In this document: positions 44,021-52,389 of the stretch, one piece after another | Layout: each line of letters starts with the position of its first letter | Position numbering within the stretch: position 1 is the stretch's first letter | Origin: JBCCOW01 sp038749105 | GTDB lineage: Bacteria > Planctomycetota > Phycisphaerae > Phycisphaerales > Phycisphaeraceae | Direction: 5' to 3' | NCBI GenBank assembly: GCA_038749105.1 | Contig: JBCDIM010000015.1 | Coordinates: forward strand, 10,603 to 74,602 | Length of the DNA: 64,000 bases | Notes under the pieces: model-generated | What the model saw: the letters and a program-made list of their open reading frames with translations, nothing else | Told to the model about the DNA's origin: nothing | Database searches by the model: none | Made by a program: the position numbers and the translations under genes

Positions 44021-45238
44021 TCAAGGCAGAATATCAAATACGTCGACCCGCGACCTGCCCACAAACACCACCAACACCGCCGCCGCCGCGAGATACGGCC
44101 CGTACGGGATCGCCCGCACCCCACCCCCACCGTCACCGCCTCCTTCGGCCCCGCCCCGCCCCGAGAGCACCGCCGACCACACCGCCAGCACCACCGCCCC
44201 CACGATCCCGAAAAACGGCGCCACAAAAAACACCACCACCACGTCGTACACCCCCACCACCGCGCCGATCGCCCCCAGCAGGTGCACATCGCCCAGCCCC
44301 ATCGCCTCCTTCCCGAACCCCAGCGTCCCCAGAATCCGAGTCACCCACACCAGCCCGCAGCCCACCAGATACCCGCACACCACCCCGCTCAGCACCCGCA
44401 GCCCGACCGGCAGCGGCGTCAGCCCGTCCTGGTGCATCGCCCCCGCGATCGCCAGCCCCAGCACCGTCCCCACCAGCGGGAACCCCAGGAACAAGAACTC
44501 CTTGACCATCTCCCGCCGGGGGTGCGGGTACGCCAGGAACTCGTCGGGGTCCGACGGGTCGGCCAGCTCCTGCTCGTCCGCAAAACTCACCGGCAGCTTC
44601 CCCGCCCACAGCAACCCCACCGCGATCACCAGCCCGATCACCCCGCCCGTCGCCGCCCCCAACGCACCCCGCTCGCCCACCGGCACGAACGGCTGCATGC
44701 CGTCCGGGATCGCCCCTGCCTCCAACAGCCCCGCCGGCGGCACCCCGAGCAACGCCGCCAGCGGCAGCACCACCACCGCCACCACCGTCGCCGTCCACGG
44801 AATCCCCAGCGGGATAATGAAGTGCCGCGCGTCGATCACCGTCGCCGCGATCAGGCACGCCAGCAGGATCAGCGTCACCCCCAGCACCGACCAGCTCCCG
44901 AGCAACCCCGCCGCAAAGAACGGCTCCCGCCATTCAACCAGATAACACACCGCGTAAAACCCGCCGAACACCACCGCCGTGAACGCCTCGATCAACGGGT
45001 ACTGCGCGCTGATCCGCTCCCCGCTGTACCGTGACCTCCCCCGCAGCAACACCCAGCTCAGCACCGGGATGTTCTCCCACCAGGCCAGCTTCGCGCCCGT
45101 TGCATCCCGCGACGGCGGGTGGATCACGCTGATCCCCTCCGGCATCCGCAGGATCACCACGTTCAGAAAACTCCCCACGCACGCCCCAAACAGCACCACA
45201 AACACGAAGCCCCACCACACCAAAGCCTCACCCGTCAT
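44021..45238 (-). CDS. prepilin peptidase, A24 family
   Basis: The roughly 405-residue membrane protease cleaves prepilin signals. The N-terminal methylase-like part (ACVGSFLNVVILRMP) and both catalytic Asp sites (VIDARHFIIP and AMGLGDVHLLGAIG) are present. Eight or more helices are predicted. The usual zinc-binding Cys pairs of the methylase domain are absent: LRGRSRYSGERIS has Ser where LRGRCxxC is expected. Long loops and a Gly-rich C-terminal region are additional. The ATG at 45238 overlaps the end of xseB by 11 bp. Confidence 0.85.
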   Translation of the reverse strand: MTGEALVWWGFVFVVLFGACVGSFLNVVILRMPEGISVIHPPSRDATGAKLAWWENIPVLSWVLLRGRSRYSGERISAQYPLIEAFTAVVFGGFYAVCYLVEWREPFFAAGLLGSWSVLGVTLILLACLIAATVIDARHFIIPLGIPWTATVVAVVVLPLAALLGVPPAGLLEAGAIPDGMQPFVPVGERGALGAATGGVIGLVIAVGLLWAGKLPVSFADEQELADPSDPDEFLAYPHPRREMVKEFLFLGFPLVGTVLGLAIAGAMHQDGLTPLPVGLRVLSGVVCGYLVGCGLVWVTRILGTLGFGKEAMGLGDVHLLGAIGAVVGVYDVVVVFFVAPFFGIVGAVVLAVWSAVLSGRGGAEGGGDGGGGVRAIPYGPYLAAAAVLVVFVGRSRVDVFDILP

Positions 45239-45497
45239 CGTCAGCCCCATCAGCCCCACCGACCGCTTTCAGCCCGTCCGGTCCATCCGCCGTTAACTCC
45301 TCGATCCGCCGCTCCGCCCGGTCCAGGATCGCCCGGCAGCGCTTCACCAACACCACCCCCGACTCGTACTGCCCGATCGCCTGCTCCAGCCCGACCTCCC
45401 CCGACTCGATCCGCTCGATGATCGTCTCCAATTCCTCCACCGCCTCCTCGAAGCTCGGTGGCGTCTCTCCAGCGTTCGGCGTCTGTGTCTCAGCCAT
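45228..45497 (-). CDS. xseB: exodeoxyribonuclease VII small subunit
   Basis: This 89-residue all-helical protein has the family core PSFEEAVEELETIIERIESGEVGLEQAI. It joins XseA to form the single-strand exonuclease. xseA lies upstream on the same strand, separated by an inverted repeat. TAGACT ends six bases before the ATG, so xseB appears to have its own leaderless promoter. A short acidic tail overlaps the next gene. Confidence 0.88.
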   Translation of the reverse strand: MAETQTPNAGETPPSFEEAVEELETIIERIESGEVGLEQAIGQYESGVVLVKRCRAILDRAERRIEELTADGPDGLKAVGGADGADDDG

Positions 45498-45524
45498 CGC
45501 GGCAGTCTATCGCTTCCGATTTTT

Positions 45525-45620
45525 TTAGCCGCAAAAAGGCGCAGAAAAGGCAAAATGGTGGGTGGTCATCGCCAGGCGTGGCTTTCAGATTTTGCGTTTT
45601 CTGCGTCTTTTTGCGGCTAA
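45525..45620. repeat. inverted-repeat element between xseA and xseB
   Basis: Two 32-base arms, TTAGCCGCAAAAAGGC... (45525-45556) and ...TCTTTTTGCGGCTAA (45589-45620), pair with about two mismatches around a 32-base centre. The element is AT-richer than its surroundings, separates two genes normally adjacent, and resembles short palindromic elements found scattered in many genomes. The base composition and terminal TTAGCCGC are unlike the other two elements in this window. Confidence 0.75.
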
Positions 45621-45626
45621 ATCAGC

Positions 45627-47138
45627 TCAACCAAACAACCCCGGCCCATCGTCCACCTTCCGACCACCCCGCCGCTTCCGCGGCCGCCGCACCACCCGCT
45701 CTTTTTCGGCCGGCAGCTCGGGCAACGCCGAGCCCGCATCGCCCGTACGGCTGGTCACTGTCCCATCGGCAAACCGGCTCACCAGCGTCCCCTCCTTCCC
45801 CGCGTCCGCCGCACTCCGCAAGAGCTTCCCGTCCGCTGTCGTCGTCAGCGTGTACCCCCGCTCCAGCACCTGCCGGGGCCCAACCAGGTCTAATTGATGG
45901 TGCAGCCCATCCAGCCAATCGCCCGCCTGCTCCACGAGGCGACGCGGCGCCGACGCTAGACGCGCCGCCAGCCGCGCCAACCGGTCACGCTCCGGCGTCA
46001 ACCGCCGCGGCAGCGTGTGCTCCAGCTGAACCGCAAGCCGATCCAGCTCACGCCTCGGCGTCTCGACCCGCCGCGGCAGCGCCCGCCGCAGCCGCTGCTC
46101 CAACCCCTCCAGCCGAGCCGCCGCCCGGTCTACCTGCCGCTGCGGCCGGCTAAACAGCGGGTGTCGAGCCACCGCCTCCAGCCGCTGACGCGCCGACTGT
46201 GCCTGCCTCCGGAGCGACAGCGACAGCCGGGTCTCCAGCTGCTCCGCCTGCTGAGCCAACGCCTCCCGATCCGGCACCACCGTCATCGCCGCCTGCGTCG
46301 GCGTCGCACACCGCACGTCCGCCGCGAGCTCCGCCAGGGTCGTGTCCGTCTCGTGCCCGATCGCCGCCACCGTCGGCAGCGAACACGCCGCCACCGCCTC
46401 CACCACCTCCCGCTCGTTGAACGCCCAGAGGTCTTCAAGGCTGCCGCCGCCCCGGGTCAGGATCACCGCCTCAATGCCCAATCGTGCCCCGTCCGCCGAC
46501 AGCCGCCGCAGCGCCTCGGCAATCCCGGGGGCCGCCGCCTCGCCCTGCACCCGCACATCGATCAGGTGCAGGCGACACCCCGGCCAACGCCGGCGCGCGG
46601 TGTCGATCACGTCCTGCAACGCCGCCCCCGACCGCGAGGTCACCACCGCGATCGCCCCAGGCATCGCCGGCAGCGTCTTCTTCCGCTCCACCTCGAAATA
46701 CCCCAGCCCCCGCAGCTCCTCCGCCAGCTTCCGGAACCGCAGCTCCAGCGCACCCTGGCCGACGGGCTCCAGCCGTTCGACGTACATCTGGAGCTTGCCG
46801 TGCGGCGGGTAGAAATCCAGCCGGCCGGTCGCGACGACCTCCATGCCGTGGTCCACGTCGAACCCGACCTTGCGTGCTGCGGAGGCGAACATGACGCAGT
46901 CGATCGCCGCGTCGTCGTCCTTGAGCCGGAAGAACCAGTGCTGCCGGGCCGAGAGGTTCGACACCTCGCCGACGACCCGCAGATCGCTCGGCAACTCGCC
47001 CACGACCCGCTTGATCAGCCGGGCCAACGCCCCCACCGGCATCGGCTTGTCCCCTTTCTCGCGGCCGGCCTTCGGCGCGGGCTCGTGGCCCCCACCTGAA
47101 GCCCCGGCCGGCTCGGAAGAAAAAGGTAGCTGTGCCAT
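45627..47138 (-). CDS. xseA: exodeoxyribonuclease VII large subunit
   Basis: The 503-residue protein has the N-terminal OB fold (VVGEVSNLSARQHWFFRLKDDDA) and the catalytic domain with GAIAVVTSRSGAALQDVI and VILTRGGGSLEDLWAFNE. A long charged helical C-terminal part and the tail GYTLTTT follow. A further Arg/Lys-rich end is present. The ATG at 47138 is chosen because the longer reading begins inside the divergent rimO. The palindromic GTATAC upstream is shared with the rimO promoter. Confidence 0.92.
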   Translation of the reverse strand: MAQLPFSSEPAGASGGGHEPAPKAGREKGDKPMPVGALARLIKRVVGELPSDLRVVGEVSNLSARQHWFFRLKDDDAAIDCVMFASAARKVGFDVDHGMEVVATGRLDFYPPHGKLQMYVERLEPVGQGALELRFRKLAEELRGLGYFEVERKKTLPAMPGAIAVVTSRSGAALQDVIDTARRRWPGCRLHLIDVRVQGEAAAPGIAEALRRLSADGARLGIEAVILTRGGGSLEDLWAFNEREVVEAVAACSLPTVAAIGHETDTTLAELAADVRCATPTQAAMTVVPDREALAQQAEQLETRLSLSLRRQAQSARQRLEAVARHPLFSRPQRQVDRAAARLEGLEQRLRRALPRRVETPRRELDRLAVQLEHTLPRRLTPERDRLARLAARLASAPRRLVEQAGDWLDGLHHQLDLVGPRQVLERGYTLTTTADGKLLRSAADAGKEGTLVSRFADGTVTSRTGDAGSALPELPAEKERVVRRPRKRRGGRKVDDGPGLFG

Positions 47139-47146
47139 CCGATCAG

Positions 47147-47154
47147 GGTATACT
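47147..47154. promoter_or_regulatory. shared -10 region of divergent xseA and rimO
   Basis: The palindrome GTATAC provides TATACT on the plus strand (ending nine bases before the rimO GTG) and TATACC on the minus strand (ending eight bases before the xseA ATG). Both transcripts would start within a few bases of their start codons, and polymerase could occupy only one direction at a time. No clear -35 boxes are seen. Confidence 0.55.
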
Positions 47155-47163
47155 TCGGGGCTC

Positions 47164-48753
47164 GTGACTTCACACCCACCCCAGCCCGAAACGGCCCCCG
47201 CGGCCGAGCCTGTCGCCCCGTCCGACCACGGCGTCAACAGCGTCGCGTTCGTCTCGCTGGGCTGCCCCAAGAACCTGGTCGACAGCGAGAAGATGCTCGG
47301 GCTCCTGGCCGAGGACGGCATCCTCCCGGTCCCCGCCGAGGCGATGGACGACGGCGAGGCCGACGCGGTGGTCATCAACACCTGCGGGTTCCTCGAGGCG
47401 AGCAAGCTCGAGTCCGTCGAAGAGATCAACCGCGCCGCCGAGCTTAAAAAGCAAGGCCTGGTCAAGCGGGTCGTCGTCGCCGGCTGCCTGGTCCAGCGTC
47501 ACCGCGCCAAGCTCCTCGAGTGGTGCCCCGATATCGACGCGATGATCGGCGTGTTCGACCGCGACCGCATCACCCCGGCGGTCCTCGGGAACACGACGCT
47601 GACCAAGCGCGCCGCCGACCGCGACGTCGCCGTCGAACTCCCCGTCTTCTCGTCCATCGCCGCCTCCGCCACGATCGCCCGCGAACACCGCCAGCTCAAC
47701 GACGACCAGCACATCGGCTACCACGAAGACGACTCTGCCCGGCTCCGTCTGACCCCCCGACACTACGCCTACCTCCGCATCTCCGAGGGCTGCAACCAGA
47801 ACTGCGCGTTCTGCACCATCCCCTCCATCCGCGGACGCATGCGGTCCAAGCCTGTCGATCGCATCCTCACCGAGGCCCGCGAGCTGTTCAACGACGGCGC
47901 CTACGAGCTCTCGCTCATCGGGCAGGACACGACGAGCTACGGCGAAGACATCGCCCCCGGAAGTTACCCCGGCCATGACCAACACCCTGACTTGTCGGGC
48001 ATGCTCACCGCCCTCGACCAGCTCGCCACCGAATACGGCGGGGCCTGGCTCCGGCTCATGTACGCCTACCCGTCCTGCTTCACCGACGAGATGATCGACA
48101 CCATCACGTCGCTCCGCCATGTGCTGCCCTATATCGACATGCCCCTGCAGCACATCAACGACCGCGTACTCGACCGCATGCGTCGCAAGACCTCCCGCAG
48201 ACTTATCGAGACGCTGCTCGGCAAGCTCCGCGACCGCATCCCGGGCATGACCATCCGCACGACCTTCATCTCCGGGTTCCCCGGCGAGACCGACGCCGAG
48301 CACCAGGAGCTCGTCGACTTCGTCCGCGACTTCGGCTTCGAGAACATGGGCGTGTTCCCGTACTCCCCCGAGCCCGGCACCCGCGCCGCCAAGCTCCACC
48401 GAGCCGACGCCATCCCCGACGACGTCATCACCCAGCGCATCGACGAGCTCATGCTCACGCAGCAGGACGTCGCGTTTGGCCGGGCCGCCCGGCTCGCCCA
48501 GGACCGTGCGGTCTTCGACGTCCTGATCGACGGCCCCGCCGAAGTCGACGAAGCCGGCAACCCTGTCCGCTACGCCGGCCGCACCGTCCAACAGGCCCCC
48601 GACATCGACGCCCTGACCTACGTCGACTCCACGCAGCCGCTGGTGTCCGGCGAGCTCGTCCGCTGCGTCATCACCGACGCCGACGGCTACGACCTGATCG
48701 CTCAGCCCGAAGAACAGCTGCAGCGACGCGTGACCCTCCCGGTCATGCGTTGA
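47164..48753 (+). CDS. rimO: ribosomal protein S12 methylthiotransferase RimO
   Basis: The 529-residue enzyme methylthiolates an aspartate of ribosomal protein S12. The N-terminal cluster domain has SLGCPKNLVDSE, NTCGFLEASK and VVAGCLVQRH. The radical-SAM cysteines are in EGCNQNCAFCTIP. The C-terminal TRAM domain ends near VRCVITDADGYDLIAQP. The protein is longer than usual (about 440) through inserted segments near residues 145-205 and a C-terminal tail. GTG is the start. Confidence 0.92.
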   Translation: MTSHPPQPETAPAAEPVAPSDHGVNSVAFVSLGCPKNLVDSEKMLGLLAEDGILPVPAEAMDDGEADAVVINTCGFLEASKLESVEEINRAAELKKQGLVKRVVVAGCLVQRHRAKLLEWCPDIDAMIGVFDRDRITPAVLGNTTLTKRAADRDVAVELPVFSSIAASATIAREHRQLNDDQHIGYHEDDSARLRLTPRHYAYLRISEGCNQNCAFCTIPSIRGRMRSKPVDRILTEARELFNDGAYELSLIGQDTTSYGEDIAPGSYPGHDQHPDLSGMLTALDQLATEYGGAWLRLMYAYPSCFTDEMIDTITSLRHVLPYIDMPLQHINDRVLDRMRRKTSRRLIETLLGKLRDRIPGMTIRTTFISGFPGETDAEHQELVDFVRDFGFENMGVFPYSPEPGTRAAKLHRADAIPDDVITQRIDELMLTQQDVAFGRAARLAQDRAVFDVLIDGPAEVDEAGNPVRYAGRTVQQAPDIDALTYVDSTQPLVSGELVRCVITDADGYDLIAQPEEQLQRRVTLPVMR

Positions 48754-48785
48754 TCAGAGCACGCCCAAACGGGCTCCCCAAAACC

Positions 48786-49709
48786 TCAGCCCCGCCGGCG
48801 TCGACACACCAGCACACCCACACCCAGCACGCCCGCAAGCAGGGCGCTCGGCGTCGGGATCACCCGCGGAGCGGCGACCGGCTCGCCCGAGTCACTTGGG
48901 GCGTCAGATGCCGTGGGCTCGTCGGGACTGACGGGCGTTTCGGGCTCACCGTCACCCAGCCCAAAGCTCGGCGTCCCCGGCGTGAACCCGTCGAGGATGC
49001 CCTCGCTGAGCTCACCGATATTGCCGCGGTTGAGTTCCAACGCGGCCGTGAACCCACCATCAACAAACGCGCTGGGTGACAGGCCCGTGCTGGCAGTACC
49101 GCTCACCTCCACACGGCTCGTGTAGCTTCCCTCCTCGAGCTGGCCTCCCGAGAAACCCCCGGCCAACCCCTCGGTCAGATCGATCACGTCACCCGAGCTC
49201 TCGTCGATCAGCTCGAACTCCACATCCACCCCGCCCACCACGCTGTTCAACGCCGAGGTGAACAGGAAAAACACCGATTGCTCGATCGTGAACTGGGTCT
49301 CGATGATGGAGGCAAACGACCCACCAGCCCCGAAGTCGTTGCCTGGGGTATCTACCGTGCCGAACGCGAAACCGCCTAAGGCGTACAGGAACGTTGCGGT
49401 GTCGTCGTCGTCCGTGTCGTAGGTGAAGCCTACGGTGCTCTCCGATTCTGCGAACACGGTCTGGAGGTCGGTCAGGCTCGAGACCGACAACCCGACGACC
49501 CCGGCGTCTTCGAGAAACCCGCTGTCCCGCTGGAAGTCGGATTCGCCCGCCGGGCTGAACGGCAGCTGCACGCCTTCGGTGTCGGCCTCCACGAACACGT
49601 CGGCCACCAGATTGCTGACCGGGCCGGCAGCCGCGGGCAGGCACACACCCACACCGACAAGCAGGGCGGCGGTGGGCACGGAATAAACAACAGCGGGGGG
49701 CTTGTTCAT
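48786..49709 (-). CDS. secreted protein with PEP-CTERM-like C-terminus
   Basis: The 307-residue product has a signal peptide (ALLVGVGVCLPAAAG) and an acidic, Gly/Ser/Thr-rich body with beta-strand character and no cysteines of note. The C-terminus VIPTPSALLAGVLGVGVLVCRRRRG follows the PEP-CTERM plan of a Pro-containing motif, a hydrophobic helix and a basic cluster. It is therefore likely sorted by an exosortase and exposed on the cell surface. Function unknown. Converges with rimO. Confidence 0.7.
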   Translation of the reverse strand: MNKPPAVVYSVPTAALLVGVGVCLPAAAGPVSNLVADVFVEADTEGVQLPFSPAGESDFQRDSGFLEDAGVVGLSVSSLTDLQTVFAESESTVGFTYDTDDDDTATFLYALGGFAFGTVDTPGNDFGAGGSFASIIETQFTIEQSVFFLFTSALNSVVGGVDVEFELIDESSGDVIDLTEGLAGGFSGGQLEEGSYTSRVEVSGTASTGLSPSAFVDGGFTAALELNRGNIGELSEGILDGFTPGTPSFGLGDGEPETPVSPDEPTASDAPSDSGEPVAAPRVIPTPSALLAGVLGVGVLVCRRRRG

Positions 49710-49862
49710 AACGGGGATTCCTGAACAGGAGGCAAGATGCAGCGGACAGCAGCCGGCTCGCGGAGGGGGCGTCCCACCCCCAGATCTCGCGCTTGGATTC
49801 GTCGGTTCTGGTGATATTCTTGAAAGGGCTCCGCCCTACCTGTTTGTCGTCTGGCCCGGCCC

Positions 49863-50453
49863 ATGAGCGTGCAAAAAAAACACGACAACCCACGCGATGC
49901 GCTCGATCGCCTGCCCCGCCGCTCGCTGAGCCGGTCCGTTACGCCGGCACGAGGCGGCCTACGCGGTGACCCCGGCCGTAGCCCGCTACCGTGGTCCGCG
50001 AAGCCCACGCTCCGTCTGGTCGGGACCGAACACGAGCCCCCAACGGCACTGCCCGACTCGGGTACACCCAGGCCTGCACGAGCGTCCGATAAAACATCCG
50101 CCGGTTTAACTCCTGCAGACCCCCGCTGGGTCCTTGCGATGCGGGCCGGCGAGGCGTTGCAGGGCACACTCCTGACGCCCGACCGCCGGGAAGGCCTGAT
50201 GCGGCTCGCCTCAGTCATGGGGCTCAACCCGTTCGATGCGTCTCTCGTGCTCGCGATCGTGCAGGACCAGGCCCGACGCGGCCACCGCCCCGAACACTGC
50301 GCCGCCGCCGGTGCGGATCAGCTCCTGATGATCCCCGCCCCGACCACGCGATCGATCGGCAAGGCCCGGCGCCTCTGGACCATCGCCGGGCTCACGGTCT
50401 GCCTCATCGGGCTGCAGCTGTTCACGGTGTGGTGGCTGTTTGTGGGGCGGTAG
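49863..50453 (+). CDS. hypothetical protein with C-terminal membrane helix
   Basis: The 196-residue product has a basic, disordered N-terminal half. A conserved-looking helical segment follows (WVLAMRAGEALQGTLLTPDRREGLMRLASVMGLNPFDASLVLAIVQDQARRG, seen in parts), and one C-terminal membrane helix (LWTIAGLTVCLIGLQLFTVWWLFV). It may be a tail-anchored cytoplasmic protein. No family recognised. Its last 32 bp overlap the convergent lipoprotein gene. Confidence 0.55.
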   Translation: MSVQKKHDNPRDALDRLPRRSLSRSVTPARGGLRGDPGRSPLPWSAKPTLRLVGTEHEPPTALPDSGTPRPARASDKTSAGLTPADPRWVLAMRAGEALQGTLLTPDRREGLMRLASVMGLNPFDASLVLAIVQDQARRGHRPEHCAAAGADQLLMIPAPTTRSIGKARRLWTIAGLTVCLIGLQLFTVWWLFVGR

Positions 50454-50925
50454 CCGGCGGGTCTGGCGGAGGCACTCGGGGTAAACCGCTGCGAAGTCGC
50501 GCCGACCCGAGCTCCGGATGTTGCCGCGCTAGGATCTGGGCCAGCACCAGCGAAGCGGTCGGCTCCGAGCCAAACCACCCGACGTTCAGCCGGATCGCGG
50601 TCAGCTCATCGGTCTCCCGCGTCAGCTCCACAATCACCCAGTCGTCCTGCAGGTCGCGGGCCTCGACGTAGTAGCGGTCGGGCTCCACGATCTCCTCCTC
50701 GACCTCCAGCTCCAGCCCCGCGATCGTCTGCTGCGTCGCCCGTGTCAGCTCTTCGATCGGGCTCGCGTCCACCGCCTCGAGCTTGCCCCGCTTGAATATC
50801 CCGATCGCCGTCTGCGCCCCCGTCGCCGCCGCGCCGATCATCGACGGTTCCAGCCCCGTGCACCCGGGCAGCACCCACAGCACCACCACCGGCAGCACCC
50901 CGACACATCGACCCCATAACTTCAT
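50422..50925 (-). CDS. DUF3568-like lipoprotein
   Basis: The 167-residue product has a lipobox (VLPGC near residue 22) and a small alpha/beta domain with YYVEARDLQDDWVIVELTRETDELTAIRLNVGWFG, matching the DUF3568 pattern of small outer-membrane lipoproteins. The tail is Pro/Thr-rich. The MBL-fold gene lies 17 bp upstream on the same strand. Function unknown. Confidence 0.62.
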   Translation of the reverse strand: MKLWGRCVGVLPVVVLWVLPGCTGLEPSMIGAAATGAQTAIGIFKRGKLEAVDASPIEELTRATQQTIAGLELEVEEEIVEPDRYYVEARDLQDDWVIVELTRETDELTAIRLNVGWFGSEPTASLVLAQILARQHPELGSARLRSGLPRVPPPDPPATAPQTATTP

Positions 50926-50942
50926 GCTCTGGCTCCGTCCGG

Positions 50943-51611
50943 TTACATCCGCCGTAGCGGGTTCTGCAGCAAATTGTCGTGCCCCGGGATGATCAGGTCC
51001 GCGATCTCCACCGCCTCTGAGAAACTCTCCCGCGCCTGTTCGATGTCGAACGCGCTGTCCAGCACCTGCCCCCGCTGCAGGTGCTCGTCGGTCGCCACCG
51101 CGTCGCCCGCCACCAGGACCGTCTGGTTCGGTAGCACCAGCAGCAGCCCGCAGCCCCCGGGGCTCGAACCCGGCAGAGGGAACAGATCGACATGCGGGGC
51201 CAGTGAATCCGGCGCCGCCTCGAACCGCTGCAGCAGTGCGATCTCTTGCCGCAGCCACTCCCGCTGTTCCTCCTCCTTCGCCTCGTTGAACATCGCCACC
51301 AGCGACTGCCCGACACCCTCCCGCTCGGCCTCGGCGATCCACCACTTCGCGTCGGCAAACGCCTCGAGCCCCATCCGGTGCGCCGGCCGGAAGCACGTCA
51401 GGAATACGTGCGTGATGTCGTCCGGCGTCAGGCCGCTGCGCTCTTCGAGCCGGGCCGCGATCGCCTGCGGCGGCAGGGCCGGGTCCACGAGGATCGTGGC
51501 CTGCGGCGTGCGGATCAGCGTCGTCGTCGCGTGGGCCGTGCGCATCGCGCCCTTCTTCTCCCAGAGCGGGTTGACGCTGAGCGTCCCGATGCTGATCACG
51601 CGGTAGTCCAT
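50943..51611 (-). CDS. metallo-beta-lactamase-fold protein with degenerate metal motif
   Basis: The 222-residue product follows the MBL fold (TLIRTPQATILVDPALPP, later VLVAGDAVAT and IIPGHDN), but the diagnostic HxHxDH reads TCFRPAH. Two or three zinc ligands are therefore missing while the later Asp and His remain. A hydrolase of normal type is unlikely; binding or one-metal chemistry is possible. TAAACT ends nine bases before the ATG. Confidence 0.68.
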   Translation of the reverse strand: MDYRVISIGTLSVNPLWEKKGAMRTAHATTTLIRTPQATILVDPALPPQAIAARLEERSGLTPDDITHVFLTCFRPAHRMGLEAFADAKWWIAEAEREGVGQSLVAMFNEAKEEEQREWLRQEIALLQRFEAAPDSLAPHVDLFPLPGSSPGGCGLLLVLPNQTVLVAGDAVATDEHLQRGQVLDSAFDIEQARESFSEAVEIADLIIPGHDNLLQNPLRRM

Positions 51612-51627
51612 AGACCGCAGAGTTTAG

Positions 51628-51724
51628 GTCCACAGATGATCAGGATGGGGCAGGATGGAAAGACAAACCACGAACACGCCGCGCCTCAGCATTTCATCCT
51701 GATCATCCTGTCCATCTGTGGACC
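51628..51724. repeat. inverted-repeat element beside coaD
   Basis: Outer arms GGTCCACAGATG (51628-51639) and CATCTGTGGACC (51713-51724) are perfect inverse copies. Inside them, ATCAGGATG and CATCCTGAT extend the symmetry. The element fills the gap between the MBL gene and coaD; its left end overlaps the probable MBL -10 box. It resembles the dispersed short palindromes seen in planctomycete genomes and is unlike the other two elements here. Confidence 0.7.
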
Positions 51725-51734
51725 AAAAAAGAAG

Positions 51735-52325
51735 CTACTCCGTGTGGTGATCCACGTGCGCCCAAGGCAGCCGACCGCCCGCCGCGTCCTTCTTCGCCTT
51801 GAGCCGATCCAGCACTAGGGCCGGCATCAACGCCCCGAGCCGATCGATCTCACCCCCCGAGGCGATCTGCTTGATCAGCGTCGAGCTCGTGAACGCGTGC
51901 ACCTCGCCGGTCATGATGAAGACGGTCTCGACCTCGGCGATCGCCCGGTTGGTCAACGCCAGCTGGAACTCGAAGTTCAGGTCCGTCACGTTGCGGATCC
52001 CCCGCAGGATCGCCGCGGCCCCGATCGCTTTGGCGTAGTCGACTGTCAGCCCCTCGTACGCATCCACCGTCACGTTTGGCCCGCAGTGCTCCCGGACCAG
52101 CTCGCCGATCATCTCCACCCGCTCGGCCACGCTGAAGATCTCCCGCTTGGCCGGGTTCTGACCGACCGCGACGATCAACCGGTCAAACAGGTGCTGGCCC
52201 CGGCGGATCACGTCGAGGTGGCCGTTCGAGATCGGGTCGAAGGTGCCGGGGAACAACGCGGTCTTGCCGACAGCGGGGGGGTTGGAGGGGGTGGGGGTCG
52301 GGTGGGGGGGCGGTGAACCGGCCAT
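51735..52325 (-). CDS. coaD: phosphopantetheine adenylyltransferase
   Basis: The 196-residue enzyme catalyses the fourth step of coenzyme A synthesis. The nucleotidyltransferase signature FPGTFDPISNGHLDVI and the C-terminal SSTLIKQIA are intact. RGIRNVTDLNFEFQLALTN is typical. A Pro-rich N-terminal extension and a charged C-terminal tail make it slightly longer than usual. TATACT ends seven bases before the ATG, and no ribosome site is present. Confidence 0.93.
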   Translation of the reverse strand: MAGSPPPHPTPTPSNPPAVGKTALFPGTFDPISNGHLDVIRRGQHLFDRLIVAVGQNPAKREIFSVAERVEMIGELVREHCGPNVTVDAYEGLTVDYAKAIGAAAILRGIRNVTDLNFEFQLALTNRAIAEVETVFIMTGEVHAFTSSTLIKQIASGGEIDRLGALMPALVLDRLKAKKDAAGGRLPWAHVDHHTE

Positions 52326-52389
52326 AGGCGGGAGTATAAACCGACCCGATCCGCTAACCCGCACAGACCGAACCGCACGCCGGCCGCGG

